From Patiria miniata (lineage: Eukaryota > Echinodermata > Asteroidea > Valvatida > Asterinidae), in assembly GCF_015706575.1 (NCBI RefSeq), contig NW_024037075.1, forward strand, positions 12,213,746-12,277,745: 64,000 nucleotides of DNA, given 5' to 3'. The notes under the pieces are model-generated. The model made no database searches. It saw nothing but the letters and a program-made list of their open reading frames with translations, and was not told the origin of the DNA. Shown piece by piece: positions 35,201-43,489 of this stretch. Numbering within the stretch: the stretch's first letter is position 1; each line of letters starts with the position of its first letter. Made by a program: the position numbers and the translations under genes.

Positions 35201-35401
35201 CTGTAAGTTACGTAAATTTGGACTCACAATATCCAGTCCTAAGCTGAACTTCTCCACCAAGTTCTGTTCTCTTTCGATGGGTTCCCCTTCCTCGATGTAT
35301 CTCCATGTTTGTCGGCCGTCCACATTGGACAGACGCCATCTTGTCAGGTCAGTGACCGGCTCTGTCTTGTGTGGACCTCCTCTGTTGCGTCGGCCGCTCA
35401 T
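20297..35401 (-). CDS. LSS: Lanosterol synthase (oxidosqualene cyclase), complete, 17 exons, 725 aa
   Basis: Cyclises 2,3-oxidosqualene to lanosterol on ER/lipid-droplet membranes. Exons (gene order): 35228-35401, 33150-33288, 32653-32761, 31202-31323, 30035-30131, 28734-28869, 27511-27738, 26987-27084, 26778-26805, 26248-26427, 24845-24994, 24328-24424, 23856-24027, 23051-23131, 22655-22825, 21493-21571, 20297-20413. They total 2178 nt in frame; human LSS has 732 aa. The acid motif DCTAE has its catalytic Asp at 453 (human D455). Also conserved: Y96, H230, T379, F442, C447, V451, Y501, W579, F694 (human Y98, H232, T381, F444, C449, V453, Y503, W581, F696). Several QW-type repeats are present (DGGWG, DGSWEGSW). 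Start MSGRRNRGG at 35399-35401; an in-frame ATG 36 nt upstream lies inside a MITE and was not chosen. Exon 26778-26805 is only 28 nt. T379/C447/V451 is the animal lanosterol-type set, not the plant cycloartenol set. Divergent with CYP51. Confidence 0.96.
20432..21248. repeat. Inverted copy of the ~320-bp satellite, split by a MITE
   Basis: Segments 20432-20599 and 20971-21248 are reverse complements of the array unit. Together they make somewhat more than one unit interrupted by the MITE at 20600. Located in LSS intron 16 (20414-21492). The remainder of that intron shows nothing recognisable. Confidence 0.9.
20600..20970. mobile_element. MITE family A, copy 2, inserted in inverted satellite
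   Basis: 371 bp with TIRs GGCCAAAAAAAAAAGTCTCC and mirror. Target duplication TTA at 20597-20599 and 20971-20973. Removing it leaves the continuous satellite sequence AAGGGGTTAGCCTTACA, exactly as in intact units of the array at 17438-19705 (reverse complement), so the insertion and its TSD are unambiguous. Confidence 0.95.
21922..22288. mobile_element. MITE family A, copy 3
   Basis: 367 bp between TTA duplications at 21919-21921 and 22289-22291, with the same TIRs and interior as copies 1, 2, 4 and 5. In LSS intron 15. Confidence 0.93.
23305..23824. mobile_element. TTAA-flanked MITE, diverged T2-like subfamily
   Basis: TTAA at 23305-23308 and 23821-23824. Ends TTAAAAGGTATAGTCCATCA and mirror TGATGGACTGTAGCTTTTAA. 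Interior has a GC-rich stretch with CGCGCGCG and the family B-like CCAACGGTG / CACCGTAGGAA halves. In LSS intron 13, ending about 30 bp before the donor side of exon 23856-24027. Confidence 0.75.
24490..24840 (+). mobile_element. SINE-derived fragments in LSS intron 11
   Basis: Repeated short pieces 'GTGTTCCTGGGCAGGATATT', 'GTGTTCCTGGGAAGGGCGCT' and 'TTTACCACAATT' resemble the SINE body motif 'CTTGGGCAAGGCACTTTG'. A tRNA-like box B (revcomp GGATTCGAACCC) occurs separately at 24213-24225 in intron 12. Diverged; boundaries uncertain. Confidence 0.4.
25040..25562. mobile_element. MITE family B, copy 3
   Basis: TTAA at 25040-25043 and 25559-25562, same termini and interior as 13105-13625 in reverse orientation. 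In LSS intron 10, 46 bp beyond the acceptor of exon 24845-24994. Confidence 0.9.
25903..26240 (+). mobile_element. tRNA-derived SINE, full-length-looking
   Basis: Box A-like GTGGCCTAGTGGTTTGGAGC and box B GGTTCGAGTCC, body 'GGGCAAGGCACTTTGTCACT', tail TGTAAAGCGCTTTGATATCC and a short TTATTATTA end. It abuts the donor of LSS exon 26248-26427, so the minus-strand intron begins inside or just beside the SINE tail. Confidence 0.88.
28290..28733 (-). repeat. Tandem partial copies of LSS exon 6 3' end and donor
   Basis: Downstream (minus sense) of exon 28734-28869, about three ~148-bp units repeat the last ~65 nt of the exon ([20 protein letters not shown] region) with the following intron. The nearest copy (28587-28650) keeps the reading frame and a GTGAGC donor. 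The next (about 28436-28500) and the farthest (about 28290-28360) are progressively diverged. None shows a good acceptor in front, so they are not predicted exons. Intron parts also carry a repeated GGTTCGAATCCC-like box B sequence, continuing to about 27890. Confidence 0.88.
29005..29380 (-). mobile_element. tRNA-derived SINE, reverse orientation
   Basis: Reverse complement of the 9321/25903 family: tail AAAGCGCT near 29055, 'CCATTTACTCCTGGGTGG', 'AAGTGCCTTGCCCAAGGGCA', and head with GGACTTGAACCC. In LSS intron 5. Confidence 0.87.
31998..32017. repeat. (CA)n microsatellite
   Basis: About ten uninterrupted CA units in LSS intron 3. Confidence 0.9.
32103..32623. mobile_element. MITE family B, copy 4
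   Basis: TTAA at 32103-32106 and 32620-32623. Nearly identical to the copy at 25040. Internal palindrome CGCTGGTCGGCCGACCAGCG near 32435. In LSS intron 3, 30 bp from the donor of exon 32653-32761. Confidence 0.92.
33407..33888. mobile_element. MITE family B, copy 5 (subfamily of copy 1)
   Basis: Begins at TTAA 33407-33410 with TTAAAGGGAATGTGTATCAT. The far end is degraded (ATTCCCCTAAAA). The core GGTGGTCGACCGACCACC matches the 10414 copy better than the 13105 type. In LSS intron 1. Confidence 0.8.
34360..34725. repeat. Local ~240-bp duplication with a tRNA-like core
   Basis: The block TTTAAACACTGTATACTCGG...GTTACCTCCCGAGTGAAAGTTG at 34388-34430 recurs at 34629-34680 with the adjoining GGGTGGGACT. 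The reverse strand of the first copy reads like a tRNA (GGTCGAGTGGTAAGACATC; GGGTTTGAGTCCC), but the acceptor stem has mismatches. Treated as a tRNA-like SINE or pseudogene, duplicated in LSS intron 1. Confidence 0.6.
34760..35172. repeat. ~410-bp near-perfect palindrome (fold-back element)
   Basis: Two arms of about 205 bp mirror each other around position 34967, with almost no spacer (GTGAATCATTCAC at the centre). The outer sequence GAAACTCCAGCTCCAATG is mirrored by CATTGGAGCTGGAGTTTC. Arms are about 90% alike by eye. Located in LSS intron 1, just before exon 1 in genomic order. No coding capacity seen. Confidence 0.9.
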
Positions 35402-35411
35402 AGTGATAATC

Positions 35412-36000
35412 TTAAAGTGAATATACAACATTTGCAAACATCAGAAACAAAACTACTGAATTTTCACGAAATACCTTACTGGACTGTTTAGTGAATGACA
35501 GTTTAACACCTAGTTTGCGGTCATTTTCAAGAACGAAGTGGCTATCGTTACGGCACTCGTTGTTTAGCGCCCTCTACGATATTTTTTTGATACGCACGCA
35601 GGTATATAATTATTTGTTTCCACACATTTTATCGAGCAGTGCGCCATATCAGCCGATAGAGGGTAGGATTTTGCACCGTGAGGTTGCGGGTTCGAATCTC
35701 AGTTTTGCACTCGAATTTTTTTCCTTTTCTAACCTGAGGCTTTGGAGGATTTTTTTTAAAAGGGAAATAAAGTCCGAATTTCATAAAGTTCAAATTCACT
35801 TTTTTCCTTCTAATTTTATATTTTCTTGTCATGTTTTTTTATAAAAGTTGCCAGGTTGCAGTCTACCGTAACGATAGAAAATGGGAAATGCGTTACGGCT
35901 GCCGTAACAATAGCCACTGCGTTTCAAGAAAGGTGGTATTTTTGTATAAATTTCCAACGCTGGTTGGCTGACCAGCGTTGGAAACAACTGGCTTTACTGC
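35412..36000. mobile_element. MITE family B, copy 6, truncated and interrupted, next to the LSS start codon
   Basis: Starts at TTAA 35412-35415 with TTAAAGTGAATATACAACAT, 10 bp from the LSS ATG. Homology runs to 35533, is broken by a 388-bp insertion (35534-35921), then resumes through CCAACGCTGGTTGGCTGACC and fades near 36000. The far terminus is missing. Confidence 0.85.
35534..35921. mobile_element. 388-bp element with 9-bp target duplication, nested in MITE B
   Basis: TTTCAAGAA occurs at 35525-35533 and 35922-35930. Ends are inverted: CGAAGTGGCTATCGTTACGG and mirror CCGTAACAATAGCCACTGCG. The interior includes a tRNA-like head (box B GGTTCGAATCTC near 35690). A second right end of the same family is at about 54405-54436. 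A 9-bp duplication is typical of Mutator-like elements; the assignment is tentative. Confidence 0.8.
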
Positions 36001-36986
36001 TCCCAATGCATAGGGATGAAATCTGTAAATAAAATAAATTATAACGAGCAATGATCTAAGACAAATGCAATTTTTTTTCTAACATTGTGCAAATATCAAT
36101 TCCAATTCGTAGTTCACAATATCACAGCCAAAACTGAAAAGATGTAAACACTGTTTCCTTGACAACATCATGTGAAGATCAGCCTAGGACAGAATTACTT
36201 GTGAAACTGAAGATGATATTTTTCTTCTACAAATTTCCCAAAGTTTCCTAAATTTACCGACCTTCACTTCGGTTATGTTTTTGTTTTAAACAAGCACTAG
36301 CTTTGTGCACTTATAATCATGGATAAAATTATCTAGAAGGCTAAGATTTTTAAGAAACAGATGATAATTTCTGAATATTGAGGGTGATAATTTCAATTCT
36401 GAATCAAGTTGCCTATGGCCTCATGTACTGTACATGAACATTACATCTGGAAATCAAAACAAACACAGACAACTTTACTCACATATTTAATTCTTCCCTA
36501 TTACGAATATTCAAGTAATTCTCATGCACGCACTTTGTCTTTACATTAACAAATATCTAAAATTCACTATACATACCGTTATTCTGTAGTCCGCACCCCA
36601 AAAATGTGTTATTTCATCTCTTGAAACGAACCAGACACAGCAAAAAGGCAAAGTCCATATATGTTCTCCTCGCGCACGCACGCAGGGTGCCACAATGATT
36701 AACCTTTTAACTCTGACCTTTAATAAATATTCATTTCTATAAGCTCCGCCTACTTGTGAATTTGTAAAAATCGCAAAAAAAAATCCACACAATTTCAATA
36801 ATAAATTTTCCCCCTTCCAAAGACCAATTCCAAAAAAAACCCAATACTTTTTTAATCGTTTTTGAGGAAAGGGTATCATTTCTCTCGAGTTTTTCCTTTG
36901 CGAGGAAAAAATTAAATGTTTATTCATTTTTTCTAACGCATATATTAATACAATTTCGCACTCTGATTGGCCATTAAGATAAACTT

Positions 36987-37002
36987 TGACCCAGAGTGAC
37001 CC
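36987..37002. promoter_or_regulatory. DR4 nuclear-receptor-type element
   Basis: TGACCC AGAG TGACCC on the + strand is two identical half-sites in direct repeat with a 4-bp spacer (GGGTCA n4 GGGTCA on the minus strand). DR4 is the class bound by LXR/RXR and thyroid-receptor/RXR heterodimers in vertebrates. Function here is inferred from pattern and position only. Confidence 0.5.
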
Positions 37003-37142
37003 AAATCGTTGATCGGACCACTGGCGCTTGTAAATTCGGTAACACAACGTCGTCTGCCACCGTATCATCCGATTCTTGTCAGTTTAAGTCACTTATTTGC
37101 CATATTTTCCGTCAGACTAAGAACAGGAAATAGAATTCAATC

Positions 37143-40100
37143 ATGACGATTGCAGGAGCCGGCAGTTCTCTGGTGGAGGGGGCGATCGGGCGATGGCAGG
37201 ACACGAGTACGATGACGATGGTGCTGGTGACCACGGCGTTCGTGCTCGTGGTCGGGGCGGTGTTCCGCAAGATGTTGGGAGGAACACAAGGAAAATCGGT
37301 AGGCCTTAGCTTAGTCCCTGCTTTTGAAACCAAATATCGTATATTTCGGTATGAGCAAAATTATGATGTCATGAAGAAAGAACTATGGTAATTATCGATA
37401 ACATTTTATTTAAGAGCATTTTATTTCTCCCTCATCGCTCAGTTGCTATAGTAACTGCATCACCCAGTTTACATCTTTCTGTGTTCATTCCTCATCATTT
37501 TCATGTCTTAAACATTTTAATATCGACAATTTTTGAGAAGTACCTTTTTAAATTTTTACTATTTTTCCTTAATTTTTCATTGACGCATCATCAACATTAC
37601 AGTTGTCAATTCTCTCTTGGCTCAAAATAATAAAGACTAAATTATTCCATTTTAGACTTAACATTCTTTATAACTTGCCTAAGTATTAATTACACATGTA
37701 CTTAAAATATTACATCTCTAAATGTTAACATTAGCAAGATAGGTTCTGATGATTTGGGAAAAGTCTCAGCAAAACTAAATACCGGTAGGCTGTGTATATT
37801 TTGATCACGTTCAATAATTTTTTTATACTAAATCAGAGTTTTATTTCTGAAACATTACAACCCCTCCCCCTCTCTGCAGGACATCAAGTTGCCTCCAAGC
37901 ATCCCTGGTATCCCATTTCTCGGCAAAGCAGTTGAATTTGGAGAAAACCCTATCAAGTTTCTGGAGGATTCTTATAAAAAGGTATCCATTTTTCGAACCA
38001 TTTCTTGATGATGTTTAATATTTTATTGTACATTTTATGTAAATTTGATTAGCTATGCAAATTTGGTTATTGATGAGTCGACCAATGGTTGTGATTTCCT
38101 TGACATAAAAAAAAAAAAAAAGTAAAAGAAATAGTTTCTCGTCTGGGCTTTTGAAAAAATGAGGGAGGCAGGCGTTGTTTGGTTGGTTTTTCCCCCCAAG
38201 ATGGCAAATTTTTTAAGATGGCAGATAGACTCTTCCATTTTCTCAACTCTTTCGCTGATACAAAATTGTGTCTAAAGGAGCATTAACGCTTTCTACATCT
38301 ACATGTAGCTACAATTTTAGTGGAAACAAATAAAAAGACAATATGTTAACAATGAACTGTATACATGTGTGATTATCGCGAATGTATGAATTAAAAAACA
38401 AAATAGGAGGCGGGTGATAAGGCCAAAAAAAAAAAGTCTCCGGTTTCTGGTATGCGCGCGCGTCGCCGTAGCCATGCGCGTCGGCAAAATGAAAAAGTTT
38501 TTTTTTCAATGAAAGATGATGTCTCAAAACCGCCAAACTCACTGGTCTGACTGGAATCCTGCTGCTGCACAATTTCAACATGTTTTTAGATGGGGTTATG
38601 ATCGAGAATAAGCTTTATGTGGCCTCTCTGGACTCCCATATATTTGCACTAAGTTTAGTCGGGCACCATTTGCAGTCATCAGCCGACATTTGAAGCAAAA
38701 AAGTCGGGTAAAAAAAAAAAAAAAGCCGCGTCGCCGCACCACTTTTTGGACAAGCTCCATACCAGAAACCGGAGACTTTTTTTTTTTGGCCTAAAAAGGA
38801 ATCGTGCGGAAACGAAAAAGTGGTTAATTTTTTTACTTGCCCTAACTCCACATTGATTGAGACAATATGAACATGAATTTATTGAAAACTCTACTCTGTT
38901 TTTTTTTCAAAAATTATTTCATTTTTTTTTACCCCAGTATGGTGAGATTTTCAGCTTCACGATGATCGGACAAACCTTCACCTATCTCATTGGTCCGGAG
39001 TCAAGCGCTGTCCTCTTCAACAGTAAAAATGAGCAGCTGAATGCGGAAGAGGTGTATGGCCGGCTGACCACACCCGTATTTGGAAAGGGCGTGGCTTATG
39101 ATGTTCCAAATGCAGTAAGTGTGATTTAAATATTTTAATTTATTGAAATCTCCTATGGTTGGGTAGGGGTAAATAAGTGTTACTTCATGGAACTATTTTC
39201 CTTGAAATAACTCCACTGCTGATAAATCGTTCATTCTTTTTCATTTTTCAATTAAATTTTTTTAAAGACTTGCTACTAAAAATAGTATAATTCAGTGCCT
39301 TTTTATCGGTTGGACAAAGCGACAACTACAGATAAAAGTTAATTTTGGTTCAACAAGATTTTTCTTTTGTGTTGGCCAGGATTTTGACCTTTGCATCTCA
39401 AACACAGACTATTTCTATTGGCAGCCTTTTTTTGTAGTTTTTGTTGACTTTAGATATTCTAGCTTATATTTGGATGTGAGGCATTGTATTAGTACCGAAA
39501 TATCCTTAAACAAACAGTGGAATATTATGTCACTGGGTAGGAGTAAAATAATCAGGTCAAATATTTTCAAATTTGGAAAGTCAAGACGAGATCGATTGCT
39601 GAATAGATATGAATTGTGTGAAGACTTTTAAAAAAATATACAGTTGTAAAAAGGCATGTGTTTTTGCATGAGTGAAAGATTGTGGGTATTAAAATGAACA
39701 AAAATAAAATCAGTTATGAAGTCATTCAAATCAATTTAAAAAAAAGCTTTTTGTAGCAACCCTTTCTTTTATTCAAAAGAGGAAGTTAATGCGTTTCGAT
39801 TTCAGGGTGTTTTTGTGTGTGCTGGTACCAGCAATATATTGCACTTAGCAAGGGTTGGCTCACAAATGGGTTATTGGAAGAAACTGCTTGACGTGAATGA
39901 ATTTTATGCTGGTTGTCAAAATGTACAAAGCTTGTATTTGTTCTTACTGCAATGTGAAATAGTGCAATACCAAGAAACTGCATACATTAACAGGCTCCAT
40001 TACAAGTATCTTGAAGGAAAATCCCAAGACTTTTTGGATCTGTTTTCGGCTGAAAAACACAACAAAATATAGTAATAAAATTACACAGAGGAGCAACTTT

Positions 40101-43100
40101 GTTGTCGCCAAATATTGCAATTGGTTAATTTTCTACAATACATCTCAAATTTTACCTTATATGGCCATGAAACAAGGTCATAAACTTTTTTATTAAAATT
40201 GCACAAAATTTATTTCTTACAGAAATTTCTTGAGCAGAAGAAGATTCTCAAGATGGGTCTGAACATCGCTCAGTTTCGCAAGCACGTTCCACTTGTCCAA
40301 GACGAAGCTAAAAACTACCTGAAAAGATGGAAGGAAGAGAGGGGCCAAGACAGTAAGAATTTCACGATTTCCAGAAAAAATAAGAGAATAAAGCGTTCGA
40401 TGTGGACAAGAGATTTTTCCAGAAATTTTCTTAATATTTTGTTGTCTCTTGTTTCTTGTTTGTGGGAAAAAAAAGAAATTCTAAAATCAGAAGAATAAAT
40501 AAAATTATAAAATCATTGTATTAAAATAATAATACGTTTTCTACTTTCCTTTTTTCTCTTCTAGATCTGTTCATAGCAATGTCAGAGTTGATCATTCTTA
40601 CAGCAAGTCGCTGTCTGCATGGTACAGTATCATAGCTTTTTATTTTCCAGGCATTTATATGTACCAAAAAAGTTATTAGAATCAGCATTGAATTTTAATT
40701 TGAAACATGTTCTCAGTTCCATATTCTACTAAATTTAATTTTATACACTTAAAATTAGTGTTCAAATTCTAACTACATGAATATTTAGGAATCAACGCAT
40801 TGACGAATACATCCTTGACGCCGGTATCAACTACACATTGGGTTGAATGTGTACGTGTAGGCATTCAGCCGTTGTCTGTGAATGGATGCGTTATGCAGCA
40901 GAAAAGCGGCAATAGCAGTCCCCTGGCTTATCGGCTTTCATCCAGCTGTGTCTAGAGCCGTCAGCCAGCGTTAATCGAGTTTAAAATTATTGTCCTTTGG
41001 CAAGACACTTTACCTAAATTTCCTCAATTTTGCCTTATGGCCTTTGACCTCATGTCTCCATTTATCGGATTAGGGAAGGAAATCCGCTCCCAGCTCGATG
41101 AGCATGTGGCCCAGCTGTACATGGATTTGGATGGCGGCTTCAGTCACCTGGCCTGGTTGTTCCCCAGCTGGATCCCCTTCCCGAGCTTTCGTAAAAGGGA
41201 CCGCGCCCACCTGGAGGTCAAGAACATCTTCTACAAGGTAACACAAGAGGGGGCTGTTCAAAAATTCCCAGACTTGTCTTGAGAATTTTCCTAGTGTGAT
41301 ATAGGATGTTATATGGATGTTGTATAGTTGTATCCTGTTTCACTATCTAACACCCCTCGTGATAAAATGGGAATACCCAATGAAAGTCACGCCCCCCCTC
41401 TCTTGAATGAGTCCTACCGTCATTCAACTCATCTCTAAAAAATTCATTTTAGGAAACAGCTCAGAAAAATGGAACAAATTAATGGAGATTTTTTTTTTTT
41501 TTTTAACAGGCCATTCAACAACGGAGAGCATGCGAGGATCCCGATGATGACATGCTGCAGACACTGATAACAACAACATACAAGTAAGTTCCTTTAAATC
41601 CATCGCTAACATGGCATCAAGGATACATAATTTTGCATTCAAGTGGCCATTGTAGGGAAGCCACATCCACTAATACCCACTTCGGCCACGTTCGTTTTTG
41701 TACTTGTTTCTAGGACTGGCGAGCTGTTGACGGATGACGAGGTCGCGGGGATGTGCATAGGTCTACTGCTGGCCGGGCAGCACACGTCTTCAACTACTAG
41801 CTCCTGGCTGGGATTCTTCCTGGCAAAAGACAAAGATCTACAGGTAGGAATGGGGAGGGGCTAAGCGATGGGGGAGGAGCTCAGGGAAGGGGAGGAGCTT
41901 AATAGGGGCGGGGAAGGGCTAGCTAGGGGTCAGATAGGGGTTTAGGACTGGGAGAGGAGCTAAGAGGGGTGGGGCTTGAGGAGTCGGAAGGGGGCTTACA
42001 GATGAGGGAGGGGCTTAGGGGATGGGAGAGGACAATGGGGGAGGGTCTTTTAGGGGAGTGGCTTAAGGGGAGGAGTTGAGTGATGGGAGGGTCGCTGCTA
42101 ATCGGGTAAAACACAGCTCACAGGCATGAATTGTTAAAAAATGTGCTTTTTTTTCAAATCAGGAACGCTGTTATCAAGAGCAACTGAGGATATGCGGAGG
42201 TGACATAGACGAACCATTAACTTATGACGAGGTAATGAATATTCAGTTTTGAGTTATTTGAAAACAGCAAATACAGACTTTTGAAAATGAAAGAATCACG
42301 ACATTTGTCAGATAGGAGTATGTTCAGAGTGGGAGTCATATTATTGCTCATAACACATCTCTTGAAAAACTTATGTTTGGCAATTGTGTCTATAGCATTT
42401 AATTATTCGTGACATGAATTATTCATAGGTGAAAGAGATGACGCTATTGGACCGCTGCCTGAAGGAGACCTTACGGATACGCCCACCCATCATGACCATG
42501 ATGAGAGTTGCAAAGGAGCCCGTGGTAAGTAAATAATTAACCACAACCAAAATGAGTAGCGCTGCTGCTATTTTATGTAATAATCGTAAGTATGGAAGTC
42601 AGACAAATTAATTCATTAAACGGTTATGGGGTTTTTTTTCTGCAGACTTTCAAGGATTACGTCATTCCCCCTGGGCATCAGGTATGCGTCTCACCGACGG
42701 TCAATCAACGCATTGAGGACCAATGGATGCCGGAGCCTTTGACCTTTAACCCTGACCGGTAAGATATGCATAAATACGCCATCCAGCCATCTTGGAAAAT
42801 TGTAATGGACTGCAAAGCATTCTGGGACTGATAAGGACAAAAGAGAATTTCACTGGATTATTTGAATCATGTGTAAATATAATTTTTTATAAGTATCCCA
42901 TAATGCTTTGCGTCAATTCAATGTTATTTTTATTATATGTAAATGAAGTAATTATCATTATTAAACTTGAGAGATTCATTTTGTTTAGCTTATCAACACT
43001 TTTCGATTCAAATTTTGGCAGGTTCATTGATGAGAATGCCTCAAACAGTGACAAGTTCTCGTACGTCCCATTCGGAGCCGGTCGCCACCGATGCATCGGG

Positions 43101-43256
43101 GAGAATTTTGCCTACGTCCAGATCAAGACCCTCATGTCCGTTCTCATACGCAAGTACGAGTTGACGCTCGTCGACGGGTACTTCCCAACCATCAACTACA
43201 ATACTATGATCCACACACCGTACAAACCCATCATCGGGTACAAGCTCAGGAAGTAG
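37143..43256 (+). CDS. CYP51A1: Sterol 14-alpha-demethylase CYP51, complete, 12 exons, 500 aa
   Basis: ER cytochrome P450 that removes the 14-alpha-methyl group from lanosterol, the product of the adjacent LSS. Exons: 37143-37298, 37880-37981, 38938-39114, 40223-40352, 40565-40621, 41074-41237, 41510-41583, 41714-41843, 42163-42231, 42429-42524, 42646-42758, 43022-43256; total 1503 nt in frame, TAG at 43254-43256. The N-terminal hydrophobic anchor is around residues 24-42. CYP51 signatures: B-C region [16 protein letters not shown] (Y140, D141), I-helix [10 protein letters not shown] (307-316) with His310-Thr311, ExxR at E366-R369 (KETLR), and heme loop [10 protein letters not shown] with Cys447. 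The human protein has just over 500 aa. Identity is high throughout (for example [33 protein letters not shown]). ATG chosen because it opens the hydrophobic anchor and follows CAATC; no upstream in-frame coding signal was seen. Confidence 0.97.
38421..38791. mobile_element. MITE family A, copy 4
   Basis: 371 bp with TAA at 38418-38420 and 38792-38794 and the family TIRs. In CYP51 intron 2, about 145 bp before exon 38938-39114. Confidence 0.94.
39115..40222. other. CYP51 intron 3, nothing recognised
   Basis: AT-rich 1.1-kb intron. No repeat of the window's families and no RNA gene was identified. Short open frames here have no recognisable protein character. Confidence 0.6.
41850..42090. repeat. 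Degenerate GGGGAGGAGCT-type minisatellite
   Basis: Purine/G-rich imperfect repeats (variants of GGGAGGGGCTTAGGGG) fill most of CYP51 intron 8 after the donor at 41844. Multiple G-runs are on the coding strand. Confidence 0.75.
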
Positions 43257-43475
43257 GGCTCCCTCTAGTGTCCAAAAGTGTCGCATTGGGTTTTGAGTGG
43301 GAAGGATTACATTGCATATCGGACTTACATGTGTGGTTTGGTGTGAAAACGAGGTGGAGAAAATACATGGTGTATTTTACAATTCGCTTCTCAACTTGTA
43401 TATGATCATCAAACGCACATGAGCAGAAATTGAGAAATAAGACAAAATGTGTTTAAAATCACATACAATTTCAGA

Positions 43476-43481
43476 AATAAA
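43476..43481 (+). terminator. Candidate CYP51 polyadenylation signal
   Basis: AATAAA, 220 bp after the CYP51 stop codon, in AT-rich sequence. No competing AATAAA was seen between the stop and this site. Confidence 0.6.
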
Positions 43482-43489
43482 GCTGCCAC

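Larger units (their letters stand above)
35402..37142. promoter_or_regulatory. Divergent LSS/CYP51 intergenic promoter region
   Basis: 1741 bp between the LSS ATG (35399-35401, minus) and the CYP51 ATG (37143, plus). The LSS-proximal 600 bp is a MITE with a second element nested in it; the CYP51-proximal part is unique sequence. An inverted CCAAT box (CTGATTGGCC, 36963-36972) and a perfect direct repeat of TGACCC with 4-bp spacing (36987-37002) lie 140-180 bp upstream of the CYP51 ATG. No TATA box was assigned. Transcription starts cannot be read from sequence; an upstream LSS 5' UTR exon is possible. Confidence 0.65.

Noticed and set aside
36541-37068. 175-codon minus-strand open frame in the LSS/CYP51 promoter region
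   Set aside because: Composition is not protein-like, there is no recognisable motif, and it overlaps the CCAAT/DR4 block; AT-rich chance frame.
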